This document shows positions 61,801 through 64,000 of a DNA stretch of 64,000 bases, one piece after another (positions within the stretch are counted from its first letter, which is position 1; each line of letters begins with the position of its first letter). This DNA is from Azolla caroliniana. Taxonomy: Eukaryota; Polypodiophyta. Location: the NCBI GenBank assembly GCA_043228905.1, contig JBHGNT010000006.1, forward strand, positions 8,928,001 to 8,992,000, given 5' to 3'. Under the pieces are notes generated by a model that was not told where the DNA came from, searched no databases, and saw only the letters and a program-made list of their open reading frames with translations. A program made the position numbers and the translations under genes.

Positions 61801-62654
61801 ATACATAAGAAGATCTCAAAACAATACAAACATGACTTCCATTATGAAGATGCATATGATACGTATACAAGAGGTAGAGTTGTTAGGGTTTATCTAAATT
61901 ATCTCTTAGCTTTAATCACTCTTTGGGTCAAGTGAAAGATAGGCAGGAGTGAGTTAGAGCTCTAGTAAAAACAATATGAAAGTAGAAAACCCAAGAAGAA
62001 AAAAGAGCTACCAAAGTCACCAACTTTTTACGATGAGGTTGGGCTCCTTTCACATTAAGGTAGCCATTTGACAACAAGATTTTTCGTGAGATTTACTCTA
62101 TCCCCCCTTTTTATAGTGTCTTTGTGATTTTAATTTACAATAATAGTGTTGGTGTCTTCGTGGATCTTTGTCCCTAATGGCTGATGTTTAACAATGCCAA
62201 GATTCAAACCTTTTACCTTTCCACACACAATCAATAACCTTAACTATTTGACGATTAACTTATTTTATTTTATATTTCTTTTGCATATTTACATATATAC
62301 ATTCTTTTATGTAGTTATCCCTTTTTCTTCCTTTTTTACCCTTGGACTGGCCACGCCACGACAAGGTGCTTATTTAAGAAAAGCATGACAATCCGTGTGA
62401 ACTATCTAGCTACACAAAGAACTAGATTGAGACATCTACATTGTCAAGGGTAAATGTGGTCAAATAATATTAGGTATTCTTATGACAAATTTGTACTCAA
62501 GTGGATGTCGATGATTATATTTTGTCGACCACATTTTATGTGGTAGTCCCTTGAGGACTTGTATATAAAGCTCACTTGGCCCATCATGTCTTCTTGATGA
62601 TTTTTAGTTGATCAATATAGTTTTCTCTTCTGCTCATAAGCTTTCATTTCCCTC
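58826..62654. other. 3' UTR and 3.5-kb gene-free stretch
   Basis: AATAAATCA near 59202 could end the NMT transcript. At 59390-59510 there are four imperfect 28-29-bp units like GATTTGTAACATTACCTCAT. The rest is AT-rich with no recognised gene. Confidence 0.55.
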
Positions 62655-62659
62655 CTTTG

Positions 62660-63158
62660 TGTTGTAAATGAGAGACCGGCCACAACCAGGTAGCAAGTCA
62701 AATGCAAAGACAAGAAGAATCAAACTAGAACAGAAAATGACACAGACAATGAAACAAGATGTTAACATGGAAAACCCTAAGAGGGAAAAACCACAAGAGG
62801 ACACAAACTCCAAGCAATATCACTATGGTAGGAGGAAATACACATAAGACTCTAAGGCAACAACCTTGAGCTACTCTTCGTCTAGCAACGATTACAACTC
62901 TCATACACACTAGTTGCAACTACATCATACACATAATGATTTGCCCTAGTTGTATTTATACTAATACAACTTTAGGGCTATTTACAGTCCTGACCCAAAT
63001 AGGCGTAACAAAACCTATTTACAAGTATGGACTTTTCCGGATGCCTATCCAGATCCAATCCGGATCCGGATTCGGTCTCGTTCTTAATCTAATCGGTTCC
63101 TCGGACTTCAATCTGGATCGTGCTCTCCTTCCCATCTGGAGGGACTTGTTTCCTAACA
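62660..63158 (-). mobile_element. Solo copia-like LTR with 5-bp target duplication CTTTG
   Basis: A 499-bp element, TGTTGTAAATGAG...TTTCCTAACA on the plus strand, flanked by CTTTG at 62655-62659 and 63159-63163. It carries GTTAACATGGAAAACCCTAA and GAGGGAAAAACCAC, and TTTGCCCTAGTTGTATTTATACTAATA, all shared with the LTR at 43886-44514. No internal retroelement domains are present. Confidence 0.88.
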
Positions 63159-63316
63159 CTTTGTACATTTCTTTTCTGGATGCCTATCCAGATCCAATCC
63201 GGATCCGGATTCGGTCTCGTTCTTAATCTAGTCGGTTCCTCGGACTTCAATCTGGATCGTGCTCTCCTTCCCATCTAGAGGGACTTGTTTCCTAACACTT
63301 TGTACATTTCATTTCT
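63039..63316. repeat. 139-bp tandem duplication covering the LTR end and its flank
   Basis: The segment starting GGATGCCTATCCAGATCC at 63039 recurs at 63178 with two or three differences. Each unit includes the LTR terminus CCTAACA, the CTTTG target duplication and about 15 bases beyond. Confidence 0.93.
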
Positions 63317-63502
63317 GGTTGTTGTCGTAAAGGATTTCGGCCATAGGAAGAAAATGGAGCCGAATGCACACGAAAATGGTCTCTATGTACAAATGTGTGT
63401 AAATAGTATAGTGTTAGTTTAAGTGGTGATGAATACTAGGTCGGAGTGATTCGATAGGTACTTTAAGACCACACGGATGGAGAGGAATAAAAGAGATTGA
63501 TG
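63317..63502. other. Short spacer
   Basis: No recognised feature. Confidence 0.5.
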
Positions 63503-64000
63503 GGAATTAGAATTAGAATTAGCATTAGAATTTTTATCGTCCATAAAGAGGCCAATTTTGACCTATGGGATCAGAGTATACATGTGTTCTTGATGTGTGT
63601 CTCCTTCCTAAGAAGGGGTATTCATACATTGAAGCACAAAGTCTCTATGTGTGAATAAAGCATGCACATATGAGCTCAACCTTCTCGGTGGTGTCTTAAG
63701 TATGGCACTTAAGTTATCACTCCCTCTTAGTATGTCAGCATATCTTGAACGAATTGCACTATATGTCGAGCATGTGAAGAGAAAGTGACATTCATCCTCT
63801 AACATGCCTTCAATGCATACTTTGCATGTCTTCAAATTAGTTACATTTTGATACCATGATGCAACTTCAATGCCTAACTTGTGAGATTTAGTGCGAAGTA
63901 GTGTAAGGGCTCTACGAGCATTACTACTCATATTGGTAATGAGATAAGGTTAGCTATGATCAATAGCCATTCTTGCTTTATATTGAGACCAACATTCATG
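63503..64000 (-). mobile_element. LINE family D, 3' part, running off the window
   Basis: Minus-strand copy of the element at 14228-15252. From the window end it reads MSSNARRALTLLRTKSHKLG (63931), CKVCIEGMLEDECHFLFTCS (zinc-knuckle-like, near 63820) and RGSDNLSAILKTPPRRLSSY, with the stop at 63608. The terminal block is GGTCAAAATTGGCC (about 63550-63563 in reverse), then GACGATAA and ATTCTA repeats to 63503. The coding part is less damaged than the 14-kb copy. Confidence 0.88.

Noticed and set aside
1-64000. CRISPR array, bacterial operon or prophage
   Set aside because: Spliced genes, plant protein families and retroelements show a eukaryotic nuclear sequence. The tandem repeats lack unique spacers of constant length.

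Overview
The window looks like a stretch of a large, repeat-rich land-plant nuclear genome, probably a fern or another free-sporing plant. Genes are few, are split by repeat-filled introns, and are scattered among several families of degenerate LINEs, tRNA-derived SINEs, solo LTRs and abundant microsatellites. The lineage hint comes from a spliced gene at about 9.4-10.8 kb. It encodes a nucleoside diphosphate kinase followed by a DPY-30-like segment, the layout of NME5/RSP23, a radial-spoke protein of motile cilia. That would fit a plant with swimming sperm better than a flowering plant. No species is claimed.

Layout. 1-4035: a decayed L1-type LINE (endonuclease, RT, C-terminal zinc knuckle). 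4051-7145: SINE heads and 3' fragments of other LINEs. 7494-8900: an intronless AVT3-type amino acid transporter. 9359-10847 (minus): the NME5-like gene, tail to tail with the transporter. 11828-15252: two LINEs in tandem (families B and D) separated by a CT tract. 15253-19171: no gene seen. 19172-22102 (minus): a long PLS-type PPR protein without E2/DYW, with a 47/48-bp alternating minisatellite directly upstream. 23452-24330: an L1 fragment and a TACA satellite. 24671-26548: an unrecognised two-exon gene whose intron is a degenerate minisatellite. 28441-32356 (minus): a six-exon START-domain lipid-binding protein. 32357-37390: no gene seen. 37391-48415: repeat country, including a tandem repeat field, a LINE nested in an LTR, a solo LTR inside an L1 endonuclease region, and further L1 pieces. 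49993-55685 (minus): an eight-exon mitochondrial RBL12-type rhomboid protease whose first intron holds a LINE. 57542-58825: an intronless N-myristoyltransferase. 58826-64000: no gene, then a third solo LTR and a LINE running off the end.

The host genes do not form a pathway; they are independent cellular genes (vacuolar transport, cilium, organelle RNA processing, lipid binding, mitochondrial proteolysis, protein myristoylation). The most interesting unifying signal is in the LINEs. Three otherwise different families share a 3'-terminal block containing a short palindrome (GGYCAAAWTTGRCC) that differs between families by paired substitutions, followed by GACGATAA-like sequence and a family-specific microsatellite. 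Several copies lie in or beside CT/GA microsatellites.
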